Below are positions 32,345 to 42,859 of a stretch of 64,000 nt of DNA, piece after piece. A program made the translations under genes and the position numbers. The notes below the pieces were generated by a model, which was not told the origin of the DNA, did not search any database, and saw only the letters and a list, made by a program, of their open reading frames with translations. Each line of letters opens with the position of its first letter. The stretch's first letter is position 1. Origin of the DNA: Arion vulgaris. Taxonomy: Eukaryota; Mollusca; Gastropoda; Stylommatophora; Arionidae. The stretch lies in the NCBI GenBank assembly GCA_020796225.1, contig CM036754.1, positions 41,143,779 to 41,207,778 on the forward strand. The letters run 5' to 3'.

Positions 32345-33753
32345 AGCGCCCGTGTGGTGCCGGGGCCCGCGACTGAAGCAAAGAATAGTATCACTGTGAC
32401 CTACAAGGTATGTCGTAAGAGGCGACTGAGGTAGGGGCCTAGGAAGCTACCCTAGTAAATAAAAACATCGCAGAAATCGAATGTGCTGCTCTACTTGTAG
32501 GCGCATAGTTAGCACAGCGTAAATCGTTCTTAGGATCGGATGACATACAGAGGGGTTTAACAATTGGTCGATATGGAGCGTTTCTCGTTCTTAGGATCGG
32601 ATGACATACAGAGGGGTTTAACAATTGGTCGATATGGAGCGTTTCTCGTTCTTAGGATCGGATGACTTACAGAGGGGTTTAACAATTGGTCGATATGGAG
32701 CGTTTCTCGTTCTTAGGATCAGATCACATACAGAGGGGTTTAACAATTGGTCGATATGGAGCGTTTCTCGTTCTTAGGATCGGATGACATACAGAGGGGT
32801 TTAACAATTGGTCGATATGGAGCGTTTCTCGTTCTTAGGATCGGATGACATACAGAGGGGTTTAACAATTGGTCGATATGGAGCGTTTCTCGTTCTTAGG
32901 ATCGGATGACATACAGAGGGGTTTAACAATTGGTCGATATGGAGCGTTTCTCGTTCTTAGGATCGGATGACATACAGAGGGGTTTAACAATTGGTCGATA
33001 TGGAGCGTTTCTCGTTCTTAGGATCAGATCACATACAGAGGGGTTTAACAATTGGTCGATATGGAGCGTTTCTCGTTCTTAGGATCGGATGACATACAGA
33101 GGGGTTTAACAATTGGTCGATATGGAGCGTTTCTCGTTCTTAGGATCGGATGACATACAGAGGGGTTTAACAATTGGTCGATATGGAGCGTTTCTCGTTC
33201 TTAGGATCGGATGACATACAGAGGGGTTTAACAATTGGTCGATATGGAGCGTTTCTCGTTCTTAGGATCGGATGACATACAGAGGGGTTTAACAATTGGT
33301 CGATATGGAGCGTTTCTCGTTCTTAGGATCGGATGACATACAGAGGGGTTTAACAATTGGTCGATATGGAGCGTTTCTCGTTCTTAGGATCGGATGGACA
33401 TACAGAGGGTTTAACAATTGGTCGATATGGAGCGTTTCTCGTTCTTAGGATCGGATGACATACAGAGGGGTTTAACAATTGGTCGATATGGAGCGTTTCT
33501 CGTTCTTAGGATCGGATGACATACAGAGGGGTTTAACAATTGGTCGATATGGAGCGTTTCTCGTTCTTAGGATCGGATGACATACAGAGGGGTTTAACAA
33601 TTGGTCGATATGGAGCGTTTCTCGTTCTTAGGATCGGATGACATACAGAGGGGTTTAACAATTGGTCGATATGGAGCGTTTCTCGTTCTTAGGATCGGAT
33701 GACATACAGAGGGGTTTAACAATTGGTCGATATGGAACGTTTCGAAGAAGAAG
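32345..33753 (+). mobile_element. SINE-1 with about 20 tandem 3' ends
   Basis: Full 5' end ('cgcccgtgtggtgccggggc' at 32348), core 'tgtcgtaagaggcgactgag' and a normal body to 32523. The 3'-terminal 61 nt ('tcgttcttaggatcggatga', 'catacagaggggtttaacaa', 'ttggtcgatatggagcgttt') are then repeated about 20 times. Only the last unit carries the GAA-run tail ('tttcgaagaagaag'). Units are almost identical. Confidence 0.93.
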
Positions 33754-34017
33754 TATCTGCTATTATGCTGAAATGTTGTTAGACTTTGAATAGCGGACAT
33801 TAACCTCAACCTCTCATGCTGTTACATGAACGGGCTAACATCTACGCCATCTGGTGATGCTTATCTGCTGTTTCATCTGTGATCAGAATGTGGAGGTCGT
33901 ATGGTTATGCTGGTTCTTGTCATAAATAAAATGTATAATGAGCTTGTTGTTTTGTCTCGTATGTCTTCTTTCCTTTGATCATCTTTCACGGTTTACTGAA
34001 TTATTATACAGTGAAGC
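33754..34017. other. Unassigned
   Basis: No recognised gene, repeat or RNA. Confidence 0.4.
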
Positions 34018-34238
34018 GTCTAGCTGAATGGATTAGAGCGTGGCTTCCATGCGGGAGACCCCGGTTCAATCCACAGTAAGGCCAATTAGTTGTTTTTTTT
34101 CTGTCGAGGGAAGCATCCTATCCTGAACAGTTTCGTGGGGATTGCACTAGTCATGCGGGCATTAATTCTACAGTCTCATGTATCCCCTGTCCTACACCGT
34201 CTAAAATATGGTATTACAGGTAGTAACGACAGTAACTT
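34018..34238 (+). mobile_element. SINE-B copy, tRNA-like
   Basis: 'tagctgaatggattagagcg' (A box) and 'ccccggttcaatccacag' (B box), then 'ttctgtcgaggg', 'actagtcatgcgggcattaa', 'tggtattacaggtagtaacg', matching the copy at 30913. Confidence 0.78.
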
Positions 34239-34239
34239 G

Positions 34240-34475
34240 TGGCGTCTGTGGTTTAGGGATAGTGACTCGGTCTATTAACCCCGACGTTCTGAGTTCGAAT
34301 CACACTGCGGACAGTTTTGTTGCAAATTGTTTCGCGTGGATTTTTGTAAAAGGATGATGGCACCACCCGTTCAGAAAGCAATGGCAAACTACTGAACGTA
34401 ATAATGCCTAGAAAAATCACAAACAGCGTTAAAAAGCTGGGTTGATTCGCAAAGTCATGTAAAGGATATGCAATG
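34240..34475 (+). mobile_element. SINE-C copy, tRNA-like
   Basis: 'ggcgtctgtggtttaggga' (A-box-like) and 'ctgagttcgaatcacact' (B box), then 'gaaagcaatggcaaactact', 'tgcctagaaaaatcac' and 'gtcatgtaaaggatatgc'. Other copies: 38690, 41105, and reversed at 42500 and 45712. Confidence 0.75.
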
Positions 34476-34689
34476 AACGTTAACGACAGTAACTTACTTA
34501 TTGATCTCCGACGTAGGAACACCCCTCCTCCTTCCGTCCCCACAAAACGGATCTATGTGGTTCATCCCCATATGCAAACCAGGCCCTTTATATGCAAAGT
34601 CCCTTTAGCCTTTGACCTCGCGGTCAACGTTTCACGGTTTACACCACTGAAGTTGATTGATTGATTGATAGGACGTTGGGGTCAAAGGC

Positions 34690-35962
34690 TCATGAGGTCA
34701 TGGTGGTAACATGAGCCAGTGTTAGCGAGGGGGCGCGCTAACCAAGACCCTGCCCCAACCTCCACGCGGTGACCCTGAAACAGACTCTGGTTCCGGTCTG
34801 GCTAAGAGGGCAGGGATCGGGGAGAACTACTGGTAGGGGTAGCAGTGCAAGTACGGAAACACGATAAAGATACACACAAAGAAAATGCACAAATCTCCTG
34901 ACCGATGTCCAACAAGATATTGCCCAAGTCCCTGAACGCAAAGAAACAGCAACGAAACGTCTCAGACATGGATGAGAGGTGCATCCAGTGACCAAACGTA
35001 TGCCCACGTAGGGAGAAGCTCGAAGCCCTGAGGAGGGGCAAACATTGCCAGCCCGTCGGCAAGAATAAATAAGACAGGACCGTAACGAATAAAGTCTACC
35101 CTCGTGTTGGTGCGAGAGAAGATTGCAGCTGACCTAGCATTGTTAGCCTGGTGCAGATACATGTACTGGGCAAGGTTTGCCTAGCGCAAAAGAACAAGTT
35201 GCGTTTAGTGCATAACGAAACTACCCGCCCTGGGAAAACCGTGCAAGGTACTGTGCGATTAAAATTAACATCCCCGGAAGAACTGAGGTTGGTGATGCCT
35301 AACGGAACTGCCAGCCTTGGGGCAACCGGGCAAGGTTCGATTGCAGTCGTAACTAACATCCCCGGAATAACTGGGGCGGGTGATGGCGGCAAGCGCAAAA
35401 TCCTCAGTTACGCTGATAGTGTCGACTGAAACGACCCTCTACATTGTTTGTACTCGGCCCCATGCCAGTGCTTTCGAGGTTAATTGCAAATTGCCACGTA
35501 CCAATACGCGTCTAGAAGAGGCTGAGAATGTTCCTTCCCGGATCAAACTCAAAATGTACGGTAAAGCAAGGCCGACAATGTACGGATCAAACAGGAAGTT
35601 CGGGTCTGAACATTGGCGAAGGCCGATACTTTACACGGTGTCTTATACGAGTAAGACGCCGTCCGAGGATAAGCTTACAAGCCCCGAGAAATATTTCTCA
35701 GTCAGAACGGCATAAACAGCGTAACTCACTGTCCCGGCGTAGATCACAAAGCCCAAAAATACGGCAAAGCTGATCGAACCCTAGGAAAAGCTCACCCTAG
35801 TAAATCAAAAGCTGGCTGAAAACGAACACCCCACCGAAGGATAAGCAACTGGGCTCAAATAGGTGCTGAAGGCTGGTGCACGTACATCACGTTCTGATGT
35901 GTGGCTGTTTATATATCACAATGAGAATGATTAAAACAGGCCTAGAACGATCGAAGAAGAAG
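34690..35962 (+). mobile_element. GC-rich element of about 1.27 kb with a SINE-type 3' end
   Basis: Clearly more GC-rich than its surroundings. About 35170-35300 and 35300-35410 are imperfect direct repeats (shared 'aacatccccggaa', 'gcaaggt', 'ggtgatg'). The 3' end ('ccctagtaaatcaaaagctg', 'tggctgtttatatatcacaa', then a GAA run) has the layout of the SINE-1/SINE-2 tail. 35630 has a LNIGEGRYFT-like string that recalls the start of an RTE endonuclease, but no domain follows. The 92-codon open frame at 35151-35429 has no recognised motif. It may be the 5' UTR of a LINE fused to its 3' end, or a long SINE-like element. Confidence 0.55.
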
Positions 35963-35966
35963 AAGA

Positions 35967-36350
35967 TTGATAGGACGATCATCATTGCACTTCGGTGAGT
36001 AACCAAGTGTGCTCCGATATCTTTCTTACACATGAAGATCTCAGCTGCAGTGCACGAGCTCCGTATCACCGGCGAGGGTCCTCGATGTAATCTTTTGAAG
36101 ATGGTGTAGATATTTTTGTATGAATTTTATTTAAAAAATTTTTCTAATGAATTTTGCCCGGGCAGCGGCTTTCCAGTCGGCTCTTCTAGATTTTGAACTG
36201 CCAAGGGTTCTTTTACGTGCTCAAATTGAACACGTGATCTACATTTTATCGTCCGTCTCCGATAAGACTAGGAACTCGATCTCACCTACACTGAAATCGG
36301 GGATCTCTGAAAAGATATTCATATGGCTCCACGTGGAGAGAACCGACTAC
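35967..36350 (-). mobile_element. SINE-3, near full-length copy
   Basis: Reverse order of all SINE-3 blocks: 'accatcatcattgcacttcg'-type tail, 'ccggcgagggtcctcgatgt', 'gcccgggcagcgg', 'acgtgctcaaattgaacacg', 'tcgtccgtctccgataagac'. It abuts the GAA tail of the element before it. 36351-36560 has no recognised feature. Confidence 0.8.
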
Positions 36351-36559
36351 CTTTGGAACGGGAAGCGAGCACCCCTTGTGGAGATAGAAAAGAAGAAATC
36401 TGTTTTATCAATCTTGTTATGACGTCTTTATCCGAGACAAGAACTCCTTCTTTTGAAACTTGATTTTACTGTCACCAATTGTGGACCACAATTTTTCCTT
36501 CTGAACTTGTATACAGTTGTTTACAGGATATTTCCCGGTCGCTAGCCTTAGATTTCTTA

Positions 36560-36870
36560 TCATCATCATCATCAAGTAGCTTGTCCTGAGCAGAACTTTA
36601 CCACCTTAACAGTCCTTCGGAATTTCTCTCTCTCTCTTTCTTAGAGGTCCTGCTTCTGCGGTTGTTATGCTCAAACCTTAAGTTACACCCTGAATCCATC
36701 TTTTCCGTGGTCTTCCTCTTCTTTTTTGCCAGGATGTCTCCTTCCATGATGGTCTTCTCCAGCCTTTCGTGTATCTTTATATGTCCAAAATACTTTAATT
36801 TTCTCATTCTTATTTGTAGAATCAACCAGTTTTCTTTCATTGTTGAATTCTTTCTGTATAGATTTGTTGT
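36560..36870 (-). mobile_element. LINE-Y 3' fragment
   Basis: Minus strand: MKENWLILQIRMRKLKYFGH, IKIHERLEKTIMEGDILAKK, then a frameshift within the GRPRRRW region. The ATG-type 3' tail lies at 36560-36575. Confidence 0.82.
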
Positions 36871-36944
36871 ATCCCCTTTAATTAATTCAGTGATAGCGCT
36901 GTGTTGGGGATATGGGTGATTACATTGTGTAGTTATTATTTGGT

Positions 36945-37225
36945 CTCTGTCGCATAGAGGTTACGTGCTCGCCTCTCATTACAAAGGTACTCGATTCGTT
37001 TCCTCGTAGAGACATCGGGACATTTTTCCAGAGATCCCTGGTCTCAGTGTAGGTGAAAAAGATTTCTTAGACCTATCGGAGATGGACGATAAAACATTAG
37101 TCCCATATTTAAGGGACGGAGTTCGTGCATTGCCGCTGAGATCATCCTGTGTAAGAAAGAGATCGGAGCACACATGGTTGATCACCGAAGTGCAATGATG
37201 ATGGTAATATCAATCAATCATGAAG
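36945..37225 (+). mobile_element. SINE-3 copy, internally deleted
   Basis: 'gtcgcatagaggttacgtgc' head, 'ttttccagagatccctggtc', 'agacctatcggagatggacg', then directly the 3' end ('gtgtaagaaagagatcggag', 'accgaagtgcaatgatgatg'). Confidence 0.78.
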
Positions 37226-37279
37226 TTGAGCAAGTAAAAAAAGAACCCATGTCATTTCAAAATATGGAAGAGCTTGCTA

Positions 37280-37485
37280 AAAAGCTCCTATCTGGGCAAA
37301 ATTCATTAGAAAGATTAACAATAACATTTCTACCAAATATTTTCACTATATCTTCAAAATTACATCGGGGACCCTCGCCAGTGCTACGATGTTCGTGCAC
37401 TGACGCTGAGATCTTCATGTTAAAGATAGAGATCGGAGCACGCATGGTTACTCACAGAATCACAATGATGATGGTCCTTTCAATC
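37280..37485 (+). mobile_element. SINE-3 3' fragment
   Basis: 'ggcaaaattcattagaaaga', 'catcggggaccctcgccagt', 'tagagatcggagcacgcatg' and 'tcacaatgatgatggtcctt'. 37486-37735 is unassigned. Confidence 0.75.
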
Positions 37486-37739
37486 GATTTTTATGTCAAC
37501 AAAAGTGGACCAAATTTTTCCTTTAAACGGTTGTTTACCGGATATTTCCGTCGTTCCCTTACATTTCTTATATCCTCTTAATTAATTCGGGGATGATTTT
37601 GTGTTGTTTCGATACGGGCGATTACATTGTGAATTGATTATTACTTCTTTGCTTTCAAGTTTGTTCGTTATAGTCTTGTGGCAGTCATCTGTAACCCTTT
37701 TTTAGTCTGCAATTTTATGTATATCCGGGCGAATTTGTA

Positions 37740-37880
37740 TTGATATAAGGGAAGACTGCAGTAAAACTATGTAGCAAAGAGGAAACACCTACAAACAAAG
37801 TAATGTAGTTTTACACAGTACAAAAACAAAATACAACGACGTATCGACTAAAAAGCCTTTATTAAGCAAAGAATACAAAA
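37740..37880 (+). mobile_element. rep-E copy
   Basis: 'actgcagtaaaactatgtag', 'aaagtaatgtagttttacac', 'tcgactaaaaagcctttatt', 'aagcaaagaatacaaaagaa'. A rep-H end follows at 37890-37945 ('ggtctgcccggagtgctata'). Confidence 0.7.
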
Positions 37881-37954
37881 GAAGAGAAGAAATTATAGGT
37901 CTGCCCGGAGTGCTATAACGTCGGTTCTGTAATTAATAACTATTGATTGAGTGA

Positions 37955-38070
37955 TATGAGTATCATAATTGCACTTCGGTGAGTAACCATGTGTGCTCCG
38001 ATCTCTTTCTTACACAGGATGATCTCATCTGCAGTGCACGAACTCAGTAGCACCGACGGGAGTCCTGGTT
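37955..38070 (-). mobile_element. SINE-3 3' fragment
   Basis: 'tgagtatcataattgcactt', 'gtgtgctccgatctctttct', 'actcagtagcaccgacggga' in reverse orientation. 38071-38185 is unassigned. Confidence 0.72.
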
Positions 38071-38185
38071 CAATCCCGGTTCGATTGTATGTTCAATCCC
38101 ACACTTAACGTTCCACACGTGAAGAAAGGAATTTGCCCTCCTACTTCCTGCACACGGAGCTAGAAATGTGAAGTGATTTCATACC

Positions 38186-38345
38186 CTGACCATCATCAAA
38201 TAGTTTGTTCTGAGCAGAACTTTGCTACCCCTTCAGTCCTTCGGAATTTCTCTCTCTCTCTCAGATGTCAGATGTCCCGTCTCTGCCGCCTTCATGCTCA
38301 AACTATCAGTTAAACCCCGAATCCATCTTCTACGTGGTTTTCCTT
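38186..38345 (-). mobile_element. LINE-Y 3' terminus
   Basis: 'ccatcatcaaatagtttgtt', 'ctgagcagaactttgctacc', 'ccgaatccatcttctacgtg' correspond to the 3' end of LINE-Y. Confidence 0.75.
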
Positions 38346-38411
38346 CTCTCTTCTATACCTAAGGTCTGAAAAGACTAAGAGAAACTGCATTAGTATATTT
38401 GACGGCATCAT

Positions 38412-38660
38412 TCTTCTTCTTCGCACGCTCCATATCGACCACTTATTAAAGCACTCTTTGTGATATGTATGTGATCCGAGCCTAAGAGCGATTGCACCGC
38501 TGCCAGGTATGCGCCTACAAGTAGGTCAGCATATACGATTTCTACAACGCTTTTATTTACTAGGTAGTTTCCTATGCCACATACCTCAGTCGCCTCTTAC
38601 GACATGCATTGTAGATCGCAGTGTTACTATTCTTTGCTCCCTTGCGAGCCCCGAAAACAC
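38412..38660 (-). mobile_element. SINE-1 copy
   Basis: CTT run, 'gcacgctccatatcgaccac', 'acgacatgcattgtagatcg', end 'cgaaaacacactggc'. The flanks share a short 'catcatt' (before 38412 and after 38670), a plausible target duplication. Confidence 0.82.
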
Positions 38661-38689
38661 ACTGGCAAGATGTCATCATTGTTATTCAG

Positions 38690-38960
38690 TTTGTGAAGCG
38701 TTCTATTCTAGTGTGGGCGTCTGTAGCTTAAACGGTAATGAGCTCGATCACAATCCAAGCGTATCTTACACAGCGGCGGGCAGTTTGGAAACAAATTAGT
38801 TTCTGTTGGATTTTTACGAAAGGTAAAAATAGACCTCACCTTCAGAATGCAATGGCAATCTACTAAACGTATATGTGGTACCTAGAAAATCAACGACTGG
38901 TTGACTGTGGTTGGTGGCTACGTCATGTAAAGGATATCTCACGATTCTCTTATCTATTCT
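38690..38960 (+). mobile_element. SINE-C copy
   Basis: 'gggcgtctgtagcttaaacg' head, 'gggcagtttggaaacaaatt', 'cagaatgcaatggcaatcta', 'acctagaaaatcaacgactg', 'gctacgtcatgtaaaggata'. 38961-39235 is unassigned. Confidence 0.78.
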
Positions 38961-39239
38961 AGTACTATCTATTTCACGACTTCATGCCAACCTACTTCCT
39001 CCCTAGTCAATGTCTTATGGGATATGTTGTTCATGAATATAAGGACATTCAACCCGTGTTATTATTATGTTTTCTGGCTACTGTGTACTTTGACCTTCAA
39101 CTTCCATGTCTTGACGTTTGATTTGTTATGTTCAACACTCTCTCTATTATATGCAATGTTTGTTGTTGCTAGTTATGTTTTTCTCTTGTTGTCTCTATTA
39201 TTGGAAACTTGAAGTGTTTTCTTTTTTTTTCATATATGT

Positions 39240-39345
39240 TTTGTTTTCATCATGGTCTCCGGCAAGATATGGCCGACTAGCTCAGGCGGGATATCCACAT
39301 TTTCTCTTTAATGGGGGCTGGTTTTTATAAATGTTTGACAGACCT
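39240..39345 (+). repeat. Dispersed repeat, second copy at 44485
   Basis: 'ggccgactagctcaggcggg', 'taatgggggctgg' and 'atgtttgacagacc' align with 44495-44580. It contains a 'tagctca' A-box-like string. 39346-39500 is unassigned. Confidence 0.5.
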
Positions 39346-39504
39346 TACCTGAGTAGGAGTATCCGCAGCACATATCACCACACTAGCCTAGAGTTGTTGG
39401 AGGTTTCTGGGTCTGAAAGAAAGCTGGGAACTCTCCCCCACGCACTATCGGAAAAAGGGTGAAAACTCATACTTCATGGAGGTTCAACAACAACAAGTGT
39501 TTGA

Positions 39505-40385
39505 TAAGAGCCAACTATAAACTACTGGGCCTTCGGGCTCAGGTAGAATTGTGGAAATCAGACCCCAACTACACCACGTGACCTCGCATTCCAGTATTGG
39601 TGTATATAGACGAATTCATTTTAAAATCAACACAAAATGCAAACTTGAAGTCATATTATGCAACAAGTTAAGTTTAACAATAAGGAATATCAATATTATA
39701 AATATTTTTCACCAATAAATAACCATAGACTCACAGAATTGAGCAAAATTGCAAAAAGCTTGCAGTGTTCTATCAAACATCTGTAATTTCCAGATCCCTT
39801 TTCTTATCTAGGTCAGGGAATACCCGACCAGTTGTCTGGCCTGTGCTAGAGCCTGGCTGTGGTTTGATAGAGCTCTGCCAGGTTTTCTCAATATATATGA
39901 AACTGCAGTAAAACTATTTAATTGACGAAACAAGTAATCACAAAGTACTGTAGTTTTACAAATTACAAAAACAATGACAAAATACAGCAACGTTTCGACC
40001 AACAAAATAAAGGTCTTGTTGGCCGAAACGTTGCTGAATATTGTCATTGTTTTTGTAAAACTACAGTACTTTGTGATTACGTGTAAGGTTTTCTGCAATT
40101 ATACACAAAGCTACGAGCCCTTGATTATTTATTAATGACAAATATTCATAATACTGATATTTCTTATTGTTAAACTTAATTTGTAACATAATAAAACCCT
40201 GGTTTAACATTTGTGTTGTTTTTAAAATTAATTCGTCTTTATACAGCAATACTGGAATGCGAGGTTACGAGACGGTTGTGGTCTCATTTCCTATAATTTT
40301 TACCGCAGCTCGTCGGTCTTATGTTATCGGAGGCCATGGTTTTCACAATGTTTGCAGTTTCTTTTTATTTTTAAAGAGCAGTGGG
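39505..40385. mobile_element. rep-D foldback with rep-E in its centre
   Basis: The left arm 39505-39865 and right arm 40105-40385 are diverged reverse complements of each other and match the foldback at 25775-26415. Between them, 39895-40085 is rep-E, itself an inverted repeat ('ctgtagttttacaaattaca' against 'tgtaaaactacagtactttg', with the loop 'aataaaggtcttgttgg'). Confidence 0.75.
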
Positions 40386-40409
40386 TGAATATTTCATGTT
40401 AAGATGTGT

Positions 40410-40600
40410 ATATCATGATATCAGTGCGTGTGTTTATGTGCGTGCGAGTGTGGGCAAGTGTGTGTGTTAATATGCCACGTTAAGACGTGTATCTGTGTGT
40501 GTATTTATATTTGCGCGCGCGCGTGTGTGTATACATATGCGTGTGTATCAATATGTCATGTTACGATATGTAATTGTGTGTGTATGTGTGTATATACACA
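40410..40600. repeat. GT-rich microsatellite
   Basis: Degenerate (GT)n with 'atatgtcatgttacg'-type interruptions; another (GT)n run lies at 40857-40885. The Cys/Val-rich frames are artefacts. 40620-40740 holds a rep-E-associated segment ('agagcggtatggagaaatta'). 40741-41104 is otherwise unassigned. Confidence 0.9.
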
Positions 40601-41245
40601 ACGAACATTGCTGAGAGAGGCAAGAAATATCGGTCCATGGAGGAGATTGAGCGAGTTGCCCAGGTTAGAGCGGTATGGAGAAATTACTTGCAGGCCCTAT
40701 GTAATGTATAACAGTACGAGAGGAATTATTATTTTGTGTGTGAATATTTTAGATCAAGATACGCCTGTGCGTGTCTAGTGTGTGTTGGGACGATTTATTG
40801 ACTCGGACACAAGAGGGTCGAGGTTTCAATCTCACACTCGGCTTTCACATTTGTGGGCGTGTGTGTGTGTGTGTGTTGTAAAACCGTAGGTTGGTGAGCA
40901 GTACATATCAAGATGTGTGAGAAGAGGAACATGCTGTGTCAACGTGTAACTGTAAACACGTGTGTATGTCTGACACGTGTGTGTGGGAGTGAGATTAAAG
41001 TGCGGTTAAGCGAGACGAGATAGTATGGGACTGAAATTAGAACTGTGGGGGCGCTGCGTGTCGATTACCTAAGTGAGATGAGACAGAAATGACAGGCATA
41101 TAGAGGAGCGTCTGTAGCGTAAGCGGTAGTGAGCTCGGTTGCAACCCAAGCGTACCTGGTTCAAACTCTGCGGCTTGCAAGTTTGGAAGAAAATTAGTAC
41201 CCTAAGATTTTTACGGACGATAAAAAAAAAACCTCACCGTTCATA

Positions 41246-41719
41246 TATGGACTTTACCGTCTTTACAGACGGTCAATTGGCAAGTGTTTCACTGTGACAA
41301 CTTCTGAGTATTCGCTTGTCTCTCTTGTTTTTCAGCTCATCCCTATGTCTCTCTTCAGAAGGTTCTGCACCTTTGCGCAATGTTGTTTTTTATATATCAC
41401 GATCATCAGCCAGTTGTTCCCATTTGCTGGAACCGATAGAAAAGTTATTCATTGAGGCCTTGCATACATCTTTATATCTGAGCAGTGATCTGCCTTGGTG
41501 CCTCTTCCCTTCCGAAAGTTCACAGAACAACATTTGTTTTGGAATGCGGACATTGTCCATTCTTCGCACATGTCCTCGCCATTTAAGTCGTCTACTGCTG
41601 AGCATGCCCATAATGGAAGGTAAGTTTGCACGTTGCAGTACTTCAGAGTTAGTTATCTTGTCCTACCACCTGATATTCATAATCTTGCGGAGACATTGAA
41701 GATGAAAGATGTTAAGACA
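41246..41719 (-). mobile_element. Non-LTR retrotransposon 3' fragment
   Basis: Minus strand: SSRRLKWRGHVRRMDNVRIP, KQMLFCELSEGKRHQGRSLL and RYKDVCKASMNNFSIGSSKW. This is the post-RT block (W.GHV.RM...GKR.QGR...RYKD) of a further LINE family. It is probably flanked by 7-bp repeats gttcata (41239-41245 and 41720-41726). Confidence 0.82.
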
Positions 41720-41786
41720 GTTCATAAAGCAATGACAAACTAGTATAATTGGTGCCTAGACAATTGACCACTCGTTCATGGTGGTT

Positions 41787-42045
41787 CTTCTTCTTTTTTT
41801 TCTTTTTGCATTCGTTCTTTACGACCAATTTAATCACTATTTGTGATATGTTTGATTTTTGCCAAGAACGTGTATACGTTGCACATTGGTTTGGTAGGCC
41901 CCTAAACGCATATACTTCTACATGTTTAGGACACGTGCATCCGATTTCAGTCAAACCTCCTTAGTCGCCTCTTACGACATGCGTGCAGATAACAGTGGTT
42001 CTATTCTTTACATCTCAAATTTGGGCCCCGGTAACCACTCGGGCG
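41787..42045 (-). mobile_element. SINE-2 with 13-bp target duplication
   Basis: Complete copy, CTT run to 'ccccggtaaccactcgggcg'. Exact repeats gttcatggtggtt at 41774-41786 and 42046-42058. Confidence 0.9.
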
Positions 42046-42104
42046 GTTCATGGTGGTTGATAGCGACGTCCTGTTGAGGATATGCTGCGATTTTCATATG
42101 AGTG

Positions 42105-42425
42105 GGCTCATCAGTTAACATCGAACTGGCACGGTTAGTCGTTGGGCGCTTTTGGAGATATTGCGAAGGAGATCGGAGCACCTACGGACATGTCCAGAGT
42201 TTGTTTTTTTTTCCTGATCCAGAAGCACTTGAGCTGAAAGCTCTTCGGCTCGGTGTCATGGACATCGTAACCCTTCGGCTCGGTGCCACGAACACCGTAA
42301 ATCTGGGAACCTGTAGCTTTTCTGCCAGTCCGCAGAGTTGAACCCGCACTTACAGAGGACTAGTCACCCGTAGTCCAACGCGGTACGAACACGCTGGGCA
42401 CGCGGGCATGTCCGGAGTTCAATGA
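42105..42425 (-). mobile_element. SINE-G copy
   Basis: 'ccagaagcacttgagctgaa', 'tcggctcggtgtcatggaca', 'ctcggtgccacgaacaccgt', 'gtacgaacacgctgggcacg'. The reverse of the copy at 59070-59300. In the SINE orientation it has a tRNA-like head with 'gaggtttaattccgc' as B box at the other copy. Confidence 0.65.
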
Positions 42426-42499
42426 AGATATTTCGAACAGAAACTGATGAGCAAAAATTAAATTGATAAAATACTAAGCTTTGTTTTGCTTATCCAAGC

Positions 42500-42745
42500 T
42501 TAAATCGTGGCATATCCTTTACTTGACGTAGCCATTAACCAAGTAAACGAGTCGTCGATTTTCTAGGCACCACTTATACGTTCAGTAGTTTGTCATTGCT
42601 TTCTGAGCTCGTAGGTCTATTACCGTTTCGTAAAGGCCTCGCGAACAAATTTGCTTCCAAACTGCCTGCCGTGGAGTTTGAACCAGGTACGCTTGGGCTG
42701 TGATTAAACTTACTATCACTTAAGCTACGGACGCCCACATACAAT
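42500..42745 (-). mobile_element. SINE-C copy
   Basis: Reverse: 'cgtggcatatcctttacttg', 'ttctaggcaccacttatacg', 'gtttgtcattgctttctgag', 'gtggagtttgaaccaggtac', 'agctacggacgcccac'. Confidence 0.8.
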
Positions 42746-42859
42746 CTAAGATTGATTATTTTATTAGACACTCGAGTGATAGTCTTTTCTTACCAACCTT
42801 TTTATTTCGTCTTTGTGATTTCATCATTCATTCTCCCTTTGTGATTCTCGTTGTCCTGT

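Larger units (their letters stand above)
41105..42100 (+). mobile_element. SINE-C interrupted twice
   Basis: 41105-41245 is the head and first body part, 41727-41786 the middle ('gcaatgacaaactagtataa', 'tggtgcctagacaatt'), and 42059-42100 the end ('gcgacgtcctgttgaggata'). The two gaps hold a LINE fragment and a SINE-2, each with its own target duplication. Confidence 0.82.

Noticed and set aside
34018..34090. tRNA gene
   Set aside because: A second copy with the same non-tRNA body (30913) shows it is a SINE.
35151..35429. 92-codon open frame as a host gene
   Set aside because: Spans imperfect direct repeats in a probable mobile element and has no recognised motif.
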